A DNA stretch of 64,000 nucleotides from NCBI GenBank assembly GCA_021792615.1, contig JAJYUJ010000008.1, positions 14,579 through 78,578 of the forward strand, written 5' to 3'. A program made the position numbers and the translations under genes. Under the pieces are notes generated by a model. The model was not told the DNA's origin. It ran no database searches and saw nothing but the letters and a program-made list of their open reading frames with translations. Of the stretch, positions 27,114 through 37,595 are shown piece after piece; within the stretch, counting starts at the first letter, position 1, and every line of letters begins with the position of its first letter. This DNA comes from a bacterium. GTDB taxonomy: Bacteria; JAMCPX01.

Positions 27114-27989
27114 ATGGAAGAGCACAATAAAGAGGCGGTCATCGGTATTATCGGCGGCAGCGGGCTTTATTCAATAGAAGGTTTAAAGGGTATACAAGAA
27201 AAAAGAATAACGACACCGTTTGGAGAGCCCTCGGACGCCTATATTATGGGAGAGCTCGACGGCACAACTGTGGTTTTTCTGCCCCGGCACGGCAGGGGAC
27301 ACCGCATTTCTCCATCGGAGATCAATTTCAGGGCCAACATATTCGGAATGAAGATGCTGGGTGTTAACAGGCTCATATCCGTCAGCGCAGTCGGCAGTAT
27401 GAAAGAGCAAATCAAACCCGGACACATTGTTGTGCCGGATCAATTCATAGATTTGACAAAACGGAGAATATCGACTTTTTTTGGCAATGGCCTCGTGTCC
27501 CATGTTTCTATGGCAGACCCCGTATGTCCCGTTTTGTCCGAAAAACTCTCCACAACCGGAAAGGATCTGGGCATTCCGATGCACAAGGGAGGTACGTATA
27601 TTTGTATCGAGGGCCCACAGTTTTCTTCAAGAGCAGAATCGCACCTTTACCGGCAATGGGGCGTGGACATCATAGGTATGACGAATATGCCCGAAGCGAA
27701 GCTCGCGCGGGAGGCGGAGATTTGTTATGCAACGCTCGCCCTTGCTACGGATTATGATTGCTGGTATCAGGGTATGAAGGATGTCGGCGTTGAGGATGTT
27801 GTAAAAATCATGAGCGAAAACGTGGTAAACGCAAAAAAAATAATAGGTGCGGTTGTTCCCCGTATCGAAAAAGAAAGGGAATGCTCCTGTGCACACGCCC
27901 TGAAAGACAGCTTCCTTACCGCTGCCGAAGCAATACCGCAACAAATCAAATCCGATTTAAAACCTATCATAGGGGGTTACCTGAAGTGA
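27114..27989 (+). CDS. mtnP: S-methyl-5'-thioadenosine phosphorylase
   Basis: 291 residues, PNP/MTAP family. Cleaves methylthioadenosine from polyamine or quorum-signal synthesis to adenine and methylthioribose-1-phosphate. IIGGSGLY at the start binds phosphate, [18 protein letters not shown] is the substrate region, and [11 protein letters not shown] and [19 protein letters not shown] are MTAP signatures. Whether it prefers MTA or an inosine-type substrate cannot be settled by eye. The stop overlaps the next lipoprotein start. Confidence 0.92.
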   Translation: MEEHNKEAVIGIIGGSGLYSIEGLKGIQEKRITTPFGEPSDAYIMGELDGTTVVFLPRHGRGHRISPSEINFRANIFGMKMLGVNRLISVSAVGSMKEQIKPGHIVVPDQFIDLTKRRISTFFGNGLVSHVSMADPVCPVLSEKLSTTGKDLGIPMHKGGTYICIEGPQFSSRAESHLYRQWGVDIIGMTNMPEAKLAREAEICYATLALATDYDCWYQGMKDVGVEDVVKIMSENVVNAKKIIGAVVPRIEKERECSCAHALKDSFLTAAEAIPQQIKSDLKPIIGGYLK

Positions 27990-28432
27990 AGACAATTAAA
28001 ATAGTGTTCCCGCTGATTTTACTGCCGTTCTTTTTTTCCTGTGCCGCACAGAACAATGTTATCGACACCGGAAATACAATGCAGGAAAGATATGCAGCAA
28101 TGAGACAGGAGGAGCAGTCTTTCAATGTAAATCTTATCCCGCCGGACAACGGCAGGGCGATATGGGAAGGAAAACAACTGGAAGATCCCTTCAACGTAAG
28201 GGTAAATCAGGGAAAGACCTATCAAATAGAAATTGATACTGGTGACGGTAACGCATACAAGGGTACCGTTCAGGTCATCGGCGACGGTGGGACCGTCGGA
28301 ATGCACCAGGGATTCGATGTGCGGCTGTCTGGTTATATCCGGGAGATGCTGAAACACACTAAGCAGGTATCCTACTATCTGAATTCGCCCGGCGGTAAAC
28401 AGGAACTGCTGGTAACATTTTTTGCACCCTGA
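27986..28432 (+). CDS. Small lipoprotein of unknown function
   Basis: 148 residues from a GTG that overlaps the mtnP stop (GTGA). Signal peptide [19 protein letters not shown], with Cys19 as the lipidation site. The mature part is mixed, with [11 protein letters not shown] and a beta-rich C-terminal half ([17 protein letters not shown]). No family recognised. An upstream ATG in the same frame lies inside mtnP and was not used. Cotranslation with mtnP is likely. Confidence 0.65.
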   Translation: MKTIKIVFPLILLPFFFSCAAQNNVIDTGNTMQERYAAMRQEEQSFNVNLIPPDNGRAIWEGKQLEDPFNVRVNQGKTYQIEIDTGDGNAYKGTVQVIGDGGTVGMHQGFDVRLSGYIREMLKHTKQVSYYLNSPGGKQELLVTFFAP

Positions 28433-28499
28433 CCCGATATCGTATTTTCTTGTCTACAGGGAATAGAGTCCAACGACAGCACATAAGTAAAAAGCCGAG

Positions 28500-29540
28500 A
28501 TGAATATTTTTTATAAAAAAAACCCCCTGATCGATGTTGTGCTGCTGCCGTTGGTTGTGGTATCCCTTGTTTTCCGTTTCATAACGGACATACGAAGGTT
28601 CCTTTACCTGCAGGGTATCCTCAGCTCGTACCGGGCGAAAAGCCGCATCATATCCGTCGGCAACCTTACGGTCGGGGGCACGGGAAAGACGCCGATGGTC
28701 ATCTACCTGAGCACGATCCTTACCGGGAAAAGGCTTGCAGTTGTCTCAAGGGGCTACGGTTCCAAAGGCAGGGGAACCAGGATTGTTTCGGACGGTAAAA
28801 ACATTCTCCTGGGTGCAGAGTTGTGTGGCGACGAACCGTACCTTATAGCGAAATCCATTCCCGGTGCGGTTGTTGCCGTTGGAGCGAAAAAAGCACAGGT
28901 CATCCGTTTTGTCGAGCAGCAGTATAGTCCGGACATTATTATACTGGATGACGGCTTTTCCCACCTTAAAGTGAAACGGGATCTGGACATCGTGCTGATT
29001 GACGGAGAGAAAGGTTTTGGGAATGGCCACCTCCTGCCTGCGGGCCCTCTCAGGGAACCTCCGGGAGCGATGCGCCGTGCAGACAGTATCGGGGTAAAAG
29101 GGGAAGGGCACACGGTTGAAAATCAGATCAAAAAATACGCACCGCTTGATAAGGTCTTTCATTTTACGTACCGCTTCAAGGGGATAAAAACTATCCGCCA
29201 AGACGCGGAAGTGGATGCGGGTACCATGAAAAACAAAAAAGTGCTGGCGGTTGCGGGTATAGCATTCCCGGACAGCTTTTTCCGTACGCTTGAAGCGGCC
29301 GGCGTTCACCCTGCAAACTGTATAGCCGGGCAGGACCACAGCACCTATGATAAAAATAAGCTCCGTATGCTTACGGAACGGTTCAGCCCGGATGCGGTAA
29401 TAGTAACCGCAAAGGACGCGGTGAAGATTAAGGAAATAGAAAGGGACGAAGGAGTGCAGTGGTTGTACGCAGATATAGCAGTCTCAGAGGCCGGGGAAAA
29501 TCTGAAAAACATACTCCGGAAGAAAGGTTTTCTGCCGTGA
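28500..29540 (+). CDS. lpxK: Tetraacyldisaccharide 4'-kinase
   Basis: 346 residues. Phosphorylates the lipid A disaccharide at the 4' position at the inner membrane. An N-terminal hydrophobic segment (VVLLPLVVVSLVF) precedes the P-loop GGTGKT (59-64). The family motifs SRGYGSKG and LDDGFSHLKVKRD are intact. Shows that the organism makes lipid A. Overlaps the following acyltransferase by GTGA. Confidence 0.95.
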   Translation: MNIFYKKNPLIDVVLLPLVVVSLVFRFITDIRRFLYLQGILSSYRAKSRIISVGNLTVGGTGKTPMVIYLSTILTGKRLAVVSRGYGSKGRGTRIVSDGKNILLGAELCGDEPYLIAKSIPGAVVAVGAKKAQVIRFVEQQYSPDIIILDDGFSHLKVKRDLDIVLIDGEKGFGNGHLLPAGPLREPPGAMRRADSIGVKGEGHTVENQIKKYAPLDKVFHFTYRFKGIKTIRQDAEVDAGTMKNKKVLAVAGIAFPDSFFRTLEAAGVHPANCIAGQDHSTYDKNKLRMLTERFSPDAVIVTAKDAVKIKEIERDEGVQWLYADIAVSEAGENLKNILRKKGFLP

Positions 29541-30427
29541 TCAAAAAAGTCAGGCATTTTTTGGAATATAAAGTCGTACGTGCGCTCATCCTTTTCTTGA
29601 ATATGTTTTCAGAAAAACAAATCGCATCGATTGCGGCGTTCTTCGGGTTTTTGTGGTACAGGATAGACGCCAGGCACCGCGCGATCGCAAAAACAAACAT
29701 AGGATACGCATTCCCCTCGATGTCCATGGAGAACAAGTCCAGGATTTTACAAGAAAGCTACAAGAACATCATAAAGACATTCATAACATTTCCCCGGATC
29801 GCGGATTTTCATGCGGAAAGCATCAAAAAGACATTCGAATTTCAATGCGAAGAATACTACGAAGAGGCCCTCAAAAGAGGGAAGGGCGTGTTCCTGCTGA
29901 CCGGCCATCTTTGCAACTGGGAATTTGCGGCAGCAGCGCACAGCATAAAGCACGGGGGTCTTGTGGCAGTTGCAAAAGACATCCACAACCCCTTCATCGA
30001 CAGCTACATAAAGGCCCTGCGCAAAAGTGCGCTTATAGATGTCGTAAGGCCGCGCAATGCGGTTTTCAGACTCCTCCGGAGCCTGAAGCAGGGAAAAACA
30101 ATTGCCATGCTCCTCGATCAAAACACCCTGCGCCATGAGGCGGTGTTCGTCAATTTCTTCGGCAGACCGGCGGCAACACAGTATGCAATGGCGTTGATGG
30201 CTTTAAAAACGGGCGCTGCCGTTGTTCCGGGGTTTATAAGCCCGGATCCCGTAAACGACAGGTACGTTATACGGTATGAAAAGCCAATCTATGCCGACGG
30301 TATCCAGGACAAGGAAAAAGCAGCGGAGAAGTTAACCCAGCAGTTTACAACGATCCTGGAGGACCAAATCAAAAGAGTTCCCGGACAATGGTTCTGGGTG
30401 CACAACAGGTTCAAAACCACACTTTGA
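29537..30427 (+). CDS. lpxL: Lipid A late acyltransferase (LpxL/HtrB family)
   Basis: 296 residues from a GTG overlapping the lpxK stop; longer in-frame starts lie inside lpxK. The catalytic HX4E motif is His124-LCNW-Glu129, followed by the usual GGLVAVAKD and LLDQNT segments. Transfers a secondary acyl chain to lipid A precursors. A membrane anchor is near the N-terminus. Whether it acts as LpxL, LpxM or a related type cannot be told from sequence alone. Confidence 0.88.
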   Translation: MIKKVRHFLEYKVVRALILFLNMFSEKQIASIAAFFGFLWYRIDARHRAIAKTNIGYAFPSMSMENKSRILQESYKNIIKTFITFPRIADFHAESIKKTFEFQCEEYYEEALKRGKGVFLLTGHLCNWEFAAAAHSIKHGGLVAVAKDIHNPFIDSYIKALRKSALIDVVRPRNAVFRLLRSLKQGKTIAMLLDQNTLRHEAVFVNFFGRPAATQYAMALMALKTGAAVVPGFISPDPVNDRYVIRYEKPIYADGIQDKEKAAEKLTQQFTTILEDQIKRVPGQWFWVHNRFKTTL

Positions 30428-30472
30428 GGATATGAAGATAGCAGAAAAAGCATAAAGACCGCAGGCAGCAGC

Positions 30473-32716
30473 ATGAAAAAGAAAACAAAAAAAAAGGTGT
30501 ACGTAATTTCCCTTGCAGCGGCAGGTATACTGGTTATTACCGCCTCGGTGTTTCTCTATTTTCTCTACGTGAAGATAACGGAGGTTTTTATTTCAAGAGG
30601 GTTTCCTTCGCCGTCCATCGTCTACGCTGCTCCCACATTCATACAAAACGGCATGGGTATGTCCATACAATCGCTGCAGGATAAATTGAATGCACTCGAT
30701 TATCATGAGACAGACGCTGAGCCCGTGAAGCAGGGTAGTTATTCGGTGTCCGGAAATGCCGTGTATGTCTATACCAAAAAATTTGCTATGCCTGCCTATA
30801 CCATAACGCCCGTGCAGGCCCGTATACCGGTATCCGGCGGCACGGTATCCGGTATGACCGATTTCAGCGGCACTGCGATAAGCAGCATCGAACTGGAACC
30901 CGAACAGCTTGCGGTATTTTTTGGTGATGATTTTAAAATGCGTATCCCGGTAGCGCTCCCCGCAATGCCGGATGACCTTCTCAATGCAGTCATTGTCACA
31001 GAGGATGCGCGGTTCTTTGAGCACGGGGCCATAGATATAAACGGCATAATCAGGGCCATGATTGCGGATATCGCGTCCATGAGCATACAGCAGGGAGGCA
31101 GTACCATAACGCAACAGCTTGTAAAAATACTTTTTCTCAGTAATCAACGCACCTTCAGAAGGAAGTTCATGGAAGCGATCATGGCGTTAATGATAGCACA
31201 CCGTTTTACAAAGGCGCAGATACTCAATGCATACCTGAACGATGTTTATCTCGGACAGGATGGACACATCAGTATTGTCGGTATGGGGGCTGCAGCCAAA
31301 TATTATTTTTCGAAGCCTGTAGCAAAGCTGACCCTCGCACAATGCGCCATGCTTGCAGGACTGATCGCATCACCGAACCGGTACTCGCCGATCTATGGCG
31401 GGGAAGAGGCCATGAAAAGAAGGAACTACGTCCTTTCCAGGATGATGTTGTACCATGTGATCACCAACAGCGAGTATCAGACCGCGCTCGGCGAGCCCAT
31501 AACGGTAGAAGTGTCACCGGTACATGTTAAAAAAGCTCCGTACTTTGTGGATTATATTGAAGGCCAGCTTTCAGAAAATTATTCAAAAGAACTCTTAACG
31601 ACAGACGGCTTGAGAATTTTTACAACGCTCGACCCGGATGTGCAGTCTATGGCTGAGAAAGCCATGGGTGAAGCACCGGCATCGCTTGAAGGTGCCATGG
31701 TTGTCATGCAGCCGCAAACAGGCTATGTGCTGGCCATGATAGGCGGCAGGGATTATAACAAAAGTCAGTTCAACCGGGCTGTTCTGTCGAGAAGGCAGAT
31801 TGGCTCGTGCGTCAAACCTTTTATCTATATGCTTGCATTTGAAACGATGGCGAAAGACGGCTTTTCCCAAATTACAACCATTGATGATGCGCCGTTGAAG
31901 ATGGAAACCGGTGCAGGAGAATGGGAGCCGCAAAACTATGACAAGCGGTTTTTAGGGTATATGACCGCACGCTATGCCTTGCAGCACTCGATCAATGTAC
32001 CCGCGGTAAAGGTCTCGATGGATGTGGGTATCGAAAAGATTTCGGGATTGCTCGAACTGCTCGGACTGGACTCGGATATTCCGGCATTTCCGTCTATTGC
32101 CCTCGGCAGTACAGCGACATCACCGCTGGATCTGAGCCGGGTATATACGATATTTTCCAACAACGGGTATGAACCCGTAACACCGGTAAGTATAAAGGCC
32201 GTCACGGATATGGATAATAATATTATCTATAAAACGGAACTGCAATTCAAACCTGTGGGCAGCGAACAGGCATGCTATGTCGTTACGAATGTGCTTCTTG
32301 GAAATGAGACAGAAGGCACGGGCAGGGGGTTGCGGCGGTTCGACATCCAGGGACAGTATTCCGGAAAAACCGGTACGACGAACGATTTCAGGGACACATG
32401 GTTTGCGGGATACACCCCGGATGTCGTTGCTGTTGCCTGGTTGGGCTATGACAACGAGGCAAGGATCGGGGTGCCGGCTGCAGCAGTGGCTTTGCCGGTT
32501 GTCGGCAGATTTCTCGGCATGTATACGCACCGGTACGGAGGCAAAGACTTCCCCGTGCCACCGGGCATAAAATTCTCCTGCGTCGACCGTTCCACAGGCC
32601 TGAGCGGCAGGAATATAACGGATTGTGTTCAGGCCGCGTTCATATCCGGGACAGAACCAAGCAGGGGTGCAATAAACAGCATCATGGACTGGTTCAAACA
32701 TCTGTTCAGAAAATAA
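30473..32716 (+). CDS. mrcB: Penicillin-binding protein 1B-type bifunctional peptidoglycan synthase
   Basis: 747 residues. One membrane helix (about 10-32) is followed by a UB2H-like segment (about 65-105). The GT51 glycosyltransferase has catalytic Glu177 in VTEDARFFEHG and the GGSTITQQLVK motif. The transpeptidase domain has Ser445-Cys-Val-Lys448, HSIN and KTGTT. It polymerises and cross-links murein in the periplasm. The ribosome site is weak. Lies between lipid A genes and the moxR-DUF58-tgpA set, an envelope cluster. Confidence 0.92.
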   Translation: MKKKTKKKVYVISLAAAGILVITASVFLYFLYVKITEVFISRGFPSPSIVYAAPTFIQNGMGMSIQSLQDKLNALDYHETDAEPVKQGSYSVSGNAVYVYTKKFAMPAYTITPVQARIPVSGGTVSGMTDFSGTAISSIELEPEQLAVFFGDDFKMRIPVALPAMPDDLLNAVIVTEDARFFEHGAIDINGIIRAMIADIASMSIQQGGSTITQQLVKILFLSNQRTFRRKFMEAIMALMIAHRFTKAQILNAYLNDVYLGQDGHISIVGMGAAAKYYFSKPVAKLTLAQCAMLAGLIASPNRYSPIYGGEEAMKRRNYVLSRMMLYHVITNSEYQTALGEPITVEVSPVHVKKAPYFVDYIEGQLSENYSKELLTTDGLRIFTTLDPDVQSMAEKAMGEAPASLEGAMVVMQPQTGYVLAMIGGRDYNKSQFNRAVLSRRQIGSCVKPFIYMLAFETMAKDGFSQITTIDDAPLKMETGAGEWEPQNYDKRFLGYMTARYALQHSINVPAVKVSMDVGIEKISGLLELLGLDSDIPAFPSIALGSTATSPLDLSRVYTIFSNNGYEPVTPVSIKAVTDMDNNIIYKTELQFKPVGSEQACYVVTNVLLGNETEGTGRGLRRFDIQGQYSGKTGTTNDFRDTWFAGYTPDVVAVAWLGYDNEARIGVPAAAVALPVVGRFLGMYTHRYGGKDFPVPPGIKFSCVDRSTGLSGRNITDCVQAAFISGTEPSRGAINSIMDWFKHLFRK

Positions 32717-32827
32717 ACCCCTGAGAAAATCAAGCTATACCCGGTTCCCGGTTTCCTTTCACTTGTCTATCACACGGTGTTCATCCCATATTGACAAATA
32801 AACAGAGAAAAGATATGAAAACACATT

Positions 32828-33772
32828 ATGTCCGATTTTAATAACAGTTTACTTAAACTGTCCGAAAACATCGAAAAGGTGATTGTAGGGAAAAAGGACG
32901 TAATAGATCTGGCCGTTATAACCCTCTTGTGTCGCGGGCACCTATTGATTGAAGATGTCCCGGGCCTGGGTAAAACGATGCTGGCAAGGGCCATCGCCGG
33001 TTCTCTGGCTCTTCATTTTAAAAGAATCCAATTTACTCCGGACCTGCTCCCGTCGGATATTACCGGTGTATCCATCTATAATCAGAAAACCGGTGAATTC
33101 GAATTCAGGTCCGGGCCGGTGTTTACAAATATCCTTCTTGCGGATGAGATTAACAGGACGACACCGAGGACCCAGTCCAGCTTGCTGGAATCCATGGAGG
33201 AGTCGCAGGTCACGATAGACGGTAAAACTTACCCGCTCCCTGAAACATTCATGGTCATTGCCACCCAGAACCCCATTGAGCTCCAGGGCACATATCCTTT
33301 ACCAGAAGCGCAGCTCGATAGGTTTTTTATGAAGATAAAGGTCGGGTATCCTTCGATCGAGCAGGAAGTGAAAGTAATGGAAATGCAGGTGAAGGAACAT
33401 CCGATTCATTCGATTTCATCGGTTCTTTCCAGCAACGAGTTGAAGACAATGCAGGATGCAGTAAAGGACGTTTATCTGGACAAATCCGTCAAGGAGTATA
33501 TCGTCCAGATCGTCGATGCCACTCGTGAGCATACGCACCTTAACCTCGGAGCAAGCCCGAGAGGATCTATTTATCTTATGAGGGCGTCTCAGGCGATGGC
33601 CCTGCTGCAGGGTGTAAGTTTTGTAGAGCCGTCAATCGTAAAACATATGGCCGTGCCGATCCTGTCACACCGGATTATGGTCAAACCACAGTCAAAGCTT
33701 GAAGGAATGACTCCGGAAAAGGTACTGGAAGATATACTGAGCAGTGTGCCTGTCCCCGTAAGACAATCCTGA
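32828..33772 (+). CDS. MoxR-family AAA+ ATPase
   Basis: 314 residues. Walker A is VPGLGKTMLAR, Walker B is LLADEINRT, with sensor and arginine-finger regions TQNPIELQGTYPLPEAQLDRF typical of MoxR. Such ATPases act as chaperones for partner von Willebrand-type proteins. The next gene starts two bases after its stop, giving the conserved moxR-DUF58-transglutaminase set. Confidence 0.93.
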   Translation: MSDFNNSLLKLSENIEKVIVGKKDVIDLAVITLLCRGHLLIEDVPGLGKTMLARAIAGSLALHFKRIQFTPDLLPSDITGVSIYNQKTGEFEFRSGPVFTNILLADEINRTTPRTQSSLLESMEESQVTIDGKTYPLPETFMVIATQNPIELQGTYPLPEAQLDRFFMKIKVGYPSIEQEVKVMEMQVKEHPIHSISSVLSSNELKTMQDAVKDVYLDKSVKEYIVQIVDATREHTHLNLGASPRGSIYLMRASQAMALLQGVSFVEPSIVKHMAVPILSHRIMVKPQSKLEGMTPEKVLEDILSSVPVPVRQS

Positions 33773-33773
33773 G

Positions 33774-35033
33774 ATGAGAAGATTCATAACGAAAAGGACG
33801 GCGTTGATTTTGATCGCTGTCGTCCTTTTCCTTATTGCGTGGAACAGGAACATTAACCTCCTGTACGGCATGTTCGCTATTCTTACTTCCCTGATTATAC
33901 TGTCCCATCTCCTTCCCCGGTATGCCATAAAAGGCCTGATCGTAACCAGGACACTTCAACCCGTTGCGTTTGAAGACGATGAGATAGAGGTAAAGATCTA
34001 TGTCGAAAAGAATGCGTGGACAAAAGGCTACATGATCGAAATAACGGATTCCATGCCTGCTGCCGGGCCATCGTTCCAGAAGCCCATGGTGTTCATCGCA
34101 AAACTGCCGGTGAAAAGGAAACAGGAGTTTTCCTTTAAGACGGTTTGCTATAAGAGAGGAGTGTATTCCGTCGGCCCCATATCCGTAAGCTCGGCCTACC
34201 CGCTCGGCATCGTTTCTGTCAATAAACCGGCAGACAACGCCAGGAAGACGCTGACCATTTACCCGAAATTGTTTTCCATAGCATCGTTTCCTCTTGTGGC
34301 CGGTACCACCATGCCCATGAGTGGTACGGAGGCTATGGCGAAGTCAGGCGGTAACGAAGATTTCTTTGGTACAAGAGAGTACAGGCAGGGTGACAGCCTT
34401 AAATTCATACATTGGCCATCCACAGCCAGACACGGTCAATTGATCGTCAAAGAGTTTGAAATACGGGCATCTACCGAGGTCACGGTTCTTATGGATCTGC
34501 ACAAAGACTCGTGTACGGGCACAGGGAGGGAAACGACGCTGGAATACGCCGTTAAAATAGCCGGATCGGTTGCAAGGTTTGCGATCGAAAAAGGCCACCA
34601 TGTCCAGTTCATCGGCTACGGGGAAAAAAAGCATGTCGTACCGTCTGCAAGGGGCATTGACCAGCTTGCGTTTATTCTGGACGTGCTTGCGAAAGTACAG
34701 GCCGACAGCACTGTACCGTATCACCGGGCGATAACAATGTCCGCAGGGCTTCTCAGAGACGGAGGGACAGTGGTGCTGATGTTTTCCAGACTGGATTCCA
34801 ATATCAGAGATTACGTTTACCCCATGGGCATTCTCAGGTCAAAGAGGATAAAGCCGGTTTGTGTTTTTTTAAACGACAAAAGCTTTCAAGGTGATGTGTC
34901 CGCGCCCGAGCATGACGAGAAATCACCGGGGACCCGGTTTGTGCATGAGTTCATAAAGGAGTTTGCGAGCGAGTACCCGTCCGTCTATTTCGTATCGAAA
35001 GGGGACAACTTGCAGGACGTATTCGCCGTATGA
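33774..35033 (+). CDS. DUF58 membrane-anchored protein
   Basis: 419 residues. Two N-terminal membrane segments (about 10-25 and 32-48) are followed by a beta domain. The DUF58 core has [20 protein letters not shown] and continues into a von Willebrand A-like fold (VLMDLHKDS). Usually a partner of MoxR ATPases. Its stop overlaps the next start (ATGA). Confidence 0.9.
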   Translation: MRRFITKRTALILIAVVLFLIAWNRNINLLYGMFAILTSLIILSHLLPRYAIKGLIVTRTLQPVAFEDDEIEVKIYVEKNAWTKGYMIEITDSMPAAGPSFQKPMVFIAKLPVKRKQEFSFKTVCYKRGVYSVGPISVSSAYPLGIVSVNKPADNARKTLTIYPKLFSIASFPLVAGTTMPMSGTEAMAKSGGNEDFFGTREYRQGDSLKFIHWPSTARHGQLIVKEFEIRASTEVTVLMDLHKDSCTGTGRETTLEYAVKIAGSVARFAIEKGHHVQFIGYGEKKHVVPSARGIDQLAFILDVLAKVQADSTVPYHRAITMSAGLLRDGGTVVLMFSRLDSNIRDYVYPMGILRSKRIKPVCVFLNDKSFQGDVSAPEHDEKSPGTRFVHEFIKEFASEYPSVYFVSKGDNLQDVFAV

Positions 35034-37306
35034 ACAAGATAAAGTATTCCCCTGTTTACATAGGCATGTATTTTCTTCTGGTTTCAGCAATACTCGCCGT
35101 ACAGAGCACGCGAAACGGTGCGGTGATGACTTTGGTGTATACCGCAGCCTGGGCAATCATATATGGGATAGGGCTCATCTGTGGGTGGCAATATAAGGAA
35201 AAGGGGACAAAAGCGTTTGTCATAATAACGAACGTTCTCGCAGTATTTGCTCTGGTCGTGTTTTTAGCCAGCTTTGTATTTTCCGGTGTGGTTGATGGCT
35301 TGATCGCCTGTCTTCTGTGGCTCCAGGCAGGAAGGAACTTTACCATCTCCCTGCGGAGAGACATATTTTATACCTATTTTGTTTCCCTTATCCTGATCCT
35401 CTATGCATCGAGCATCAGCAAAGCGACGGTATTTGTTTTCTTTATTATTCTGTATGTCCTTGCAGGAATGTTTACTTTCATGGCCGAACATCTCGATGAA
35501 AGGATCTCTTATGCGAGCGGAGGAGACAGAGACACCTTGACGAAAGGTATGCATCTGCCGGTCAAGGGTGGGGTACTTTCCCTTATGACCCTTGCTATTG
35601 CCGCGGTCATATTCCTGATAGTTCCGATGTTTCCATCTCCGCACATCCAGTCGTTCCCGTCAGTTGGTGGATGGTCATACAGAAACGTGTGGCAGAAAAG
35701 AAGAAAAGGTGAAAAAAAAGATACCGGCAGGGGCGAAAACGCATTTCTTGGATTGCAGGTTTTTAACGGTACAGTGCGGGCCGGAAAAGGAAAAACCACA
35801 AAATCCGTAGAGCACAAGCCTACTTTCAAGGAAATGTATAACGGCTTTAAAAAGAAATTCGATATTACATCTCCAGGACGATGCATGCTTTCCAACAGAA
35901 TCGTTTTCTACCTCCAGGCCGATCGTCCCTTATATCTCCGGGGAAAAATATTTGATAGTTTCAACGGCCGCGTTTGGAAAAACAGCAGCAACGGGAGTGA
36001 GACCGTGTTAATCAACAAGGGTGTTTTTACCTTCGATATATTCACCTACGAAAAAGAAGCTGAAGAGGGAGGCGTGGGACAGGTATATACTATCGAAAGG
36101 AATATGCCCGATATTATATTTACAGCATATAAACCGCTTAAACTGTGGTTCCCGGGAGATGCGGTGCAGAAGGAATATGACCTGTCGCTGCGTGCCTCCG
36201 GCTATCTGCACAGCGGGACCATATATTCTGTGCTCTCGGAAATAAGAGACGTGGACGGCAGGCAGACCGGAGGGTGGGAGCCTTTGGACAGGGCCGACCT
36301 GCACCGTTACCTCCAGCTTCCGAAAAGACTGCCCGAAAAGATAAAAAAACTTGCATGGTCCGTTGCCGGAAGTGTGAAAAGTAATTATGAAAAAGCAGAG
36401 GTCGTGGAGCACTATCTCAAGACCCATTATACCTATACGCTGGCAACCATTTTTGAGAAACCAAAAGGAGACCCTGTCTCCTATTTCCTTTTTCAACGAA
36501 AAGAAGGACACTCCGAGTATTTCGCATCTTCCATGGTTGTCCTGCTCAGGACGCTCCATGTTCCTGCCAGGCTGGTCACGGGATATTATGCCGCACATTA
36601 CAATCCCATTACAGGCTATTACGAGGTCAGGGAATTGGACGCCCATGCGTGGGTTGAGGCCTATGTCAACTATGCATGGATAACCTTTGATCCGACACCC
36701 GGTTTTCAGTGCCCTTTGCCTCACCATGCACACGGGTACCTCATTGCTTCAGCACTGATGCGATATTTAAAAAACCGTTTTCGGATCGCCGGTATGACCA
36801 ACCGGGAAACCAGATGGGTAAAAGCTTTGCAAAAGACTCAAAACTCTTTTGACCGGGTCGCAATGTTCCTGAAGAAGGCATGGATGATTTTTAAAGAACA
36901 TATATGGGTATGGCTGAAGTCCATAGGCATTATTGGCCTCATTGGCGGACTATTCGCGGCAGTTATTGCAGTTGTTATACATTTTATTTTACAACCAGCC
37001 TTTGATTTGTTGCGATTGAAAAGAATGAAAAACAAAGATCCGGAAAAATTTATTATACATTGTTATTGGGCGATGGAGAGATGTTTTAAGAGAAAGGGCG
37101 TTCCGAGACCTCGTTCCTGCACACCCGGGGAATATGGGACTGACCTTACGGTTCGGTACCGGCACCTTGCCGGACAGATAAGAACGATTACCGGTTTGTT
37201 CCAGCTGGCTGTATACGGCGCCTATGCACTGAATACGGTGGACATAGAAAATGCATACCAGGCCTACAAGGAGATAGAGTTCGGCCGTCATACCGGCAGA
37301 AAATGA
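35030..37306 (+). CDS. TgpA-like membrane protein with transglutaminase-type domain, Cys replaced by Ser
   Basis: 758 residues. About six membrane helices occupy the first 200 residues, followed by a periplasmic domain, a transglutaminase-like core and another membrane helix near 625-650. In TgpA-type proteins the catalytic Cys lies in a GxCExxAS motif. Here the motif reads GHSEYFAS with Ser495, encoded by TCC at 36512-36514. His539 in DAHAW and Asp554 in FDPTPG are kept. The domain may therefore be inactive as a thiol enzyme or use Ser. Last gene of the moxR-DUF58 set. Confidence 0.85.
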   Translation: MNKIKYSPVYIGMYFLLVSAILAVQSTRNGAVMTLVYTAAWAIIYGIGLICGWQYKEKGTKAFVIITNVLAVFALVVFLASFVFSGVVDGLIACLLWLQAGRNFTISLRRDIFYTYFVSLILILYASSISKATVFVFFIILYVLAGMFTFMAEHLDERISYASGGDRDTLTKGMHLPVKGGVLSLMTLAIAAVIFLIVPMFPSPHIQSFPSVGGWSYRNVWQKRRKGEKKDTGRGENAFLGLQVFNGTVRAGKGKTTKSVEHKPTFKEMYNGFKKKFDITSPGRCMLSNRIVFYLQADRPLYLRGKIFDSFNGRVWKNSSNGSETVLINKGVFTFDIFTYEKEAEEGGVGQVYTIERNMPDIIFTAYKPLKLWFPGDAVQKEYDLSLRASGYLHSGTIYSVLSEIRDVDGRQTGGWEPLDRADLHRYLQLPKRLPEKIKKLAWSVAGSVKSNYEKAEVVEHYLKTHYTYTLATIFEKPKGDPVSYFLFQRKEGHSEYFASSMVVLLRTLHVPARLVTGYYAAHYNPITGYYEVRELDAHAWVEAYVNYAWITFDPTPGFQCPLPHHAHGYLIASALMRYLKNRFRIAGMTNRETRWVKALQKTQNSFDRVAMFLKKAWMIFKEHIWVWLKSIGIIGLIGGLFAAVIAVVIHFILQPAFDLLRLKRMKNKDPEKFIIHCYWAMERCFKRKGVPRPRSCTPGEYGTDLTVRYRHLAGQIRTITGLFQLAVYGAYALNTVDIENAYQAYKEIEFGRHTGRK

Positions 37307-37421
37307 GGTGAATCTCTTGGACAATAATGGTTTTCCGGTTGGTGCTCATCATTGGAGAGATGAGGCGGGGAAGGGAGATAATAACGAGACGCAGAGAACA
37401 TCTCACAACCTTCCTTTTTTG

Positions 37422-37430
37422 TGATATAAT
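37422..37430 (+). promoter_or_regulatory. Extended -10 promoter of the C69 hydrolase gene
   Basis: TGA followed by TATAAT at 37425-37430, a near-perfect extended -10 that needs no strong -35. The remaining leader (about 37437-37595) is long and G+C rich for this window; no known RNA family is recognised in it. Confidence 0.6.
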
Positions 37431-37595
37431 GCCCTTACAAGAGAAAGTAACCTAAATTCACTACGTGCACGATGAAGACGCCGAAGTTAAAAATATATTT
37501 CGTGAACAGGCCGCACCGGAGACGGATGGCCGGGCAGAATGCCGGTAGGAGAAGTCCGCATCATGCCTTTTTATATTCTGTGAAAGGAGACCCTC

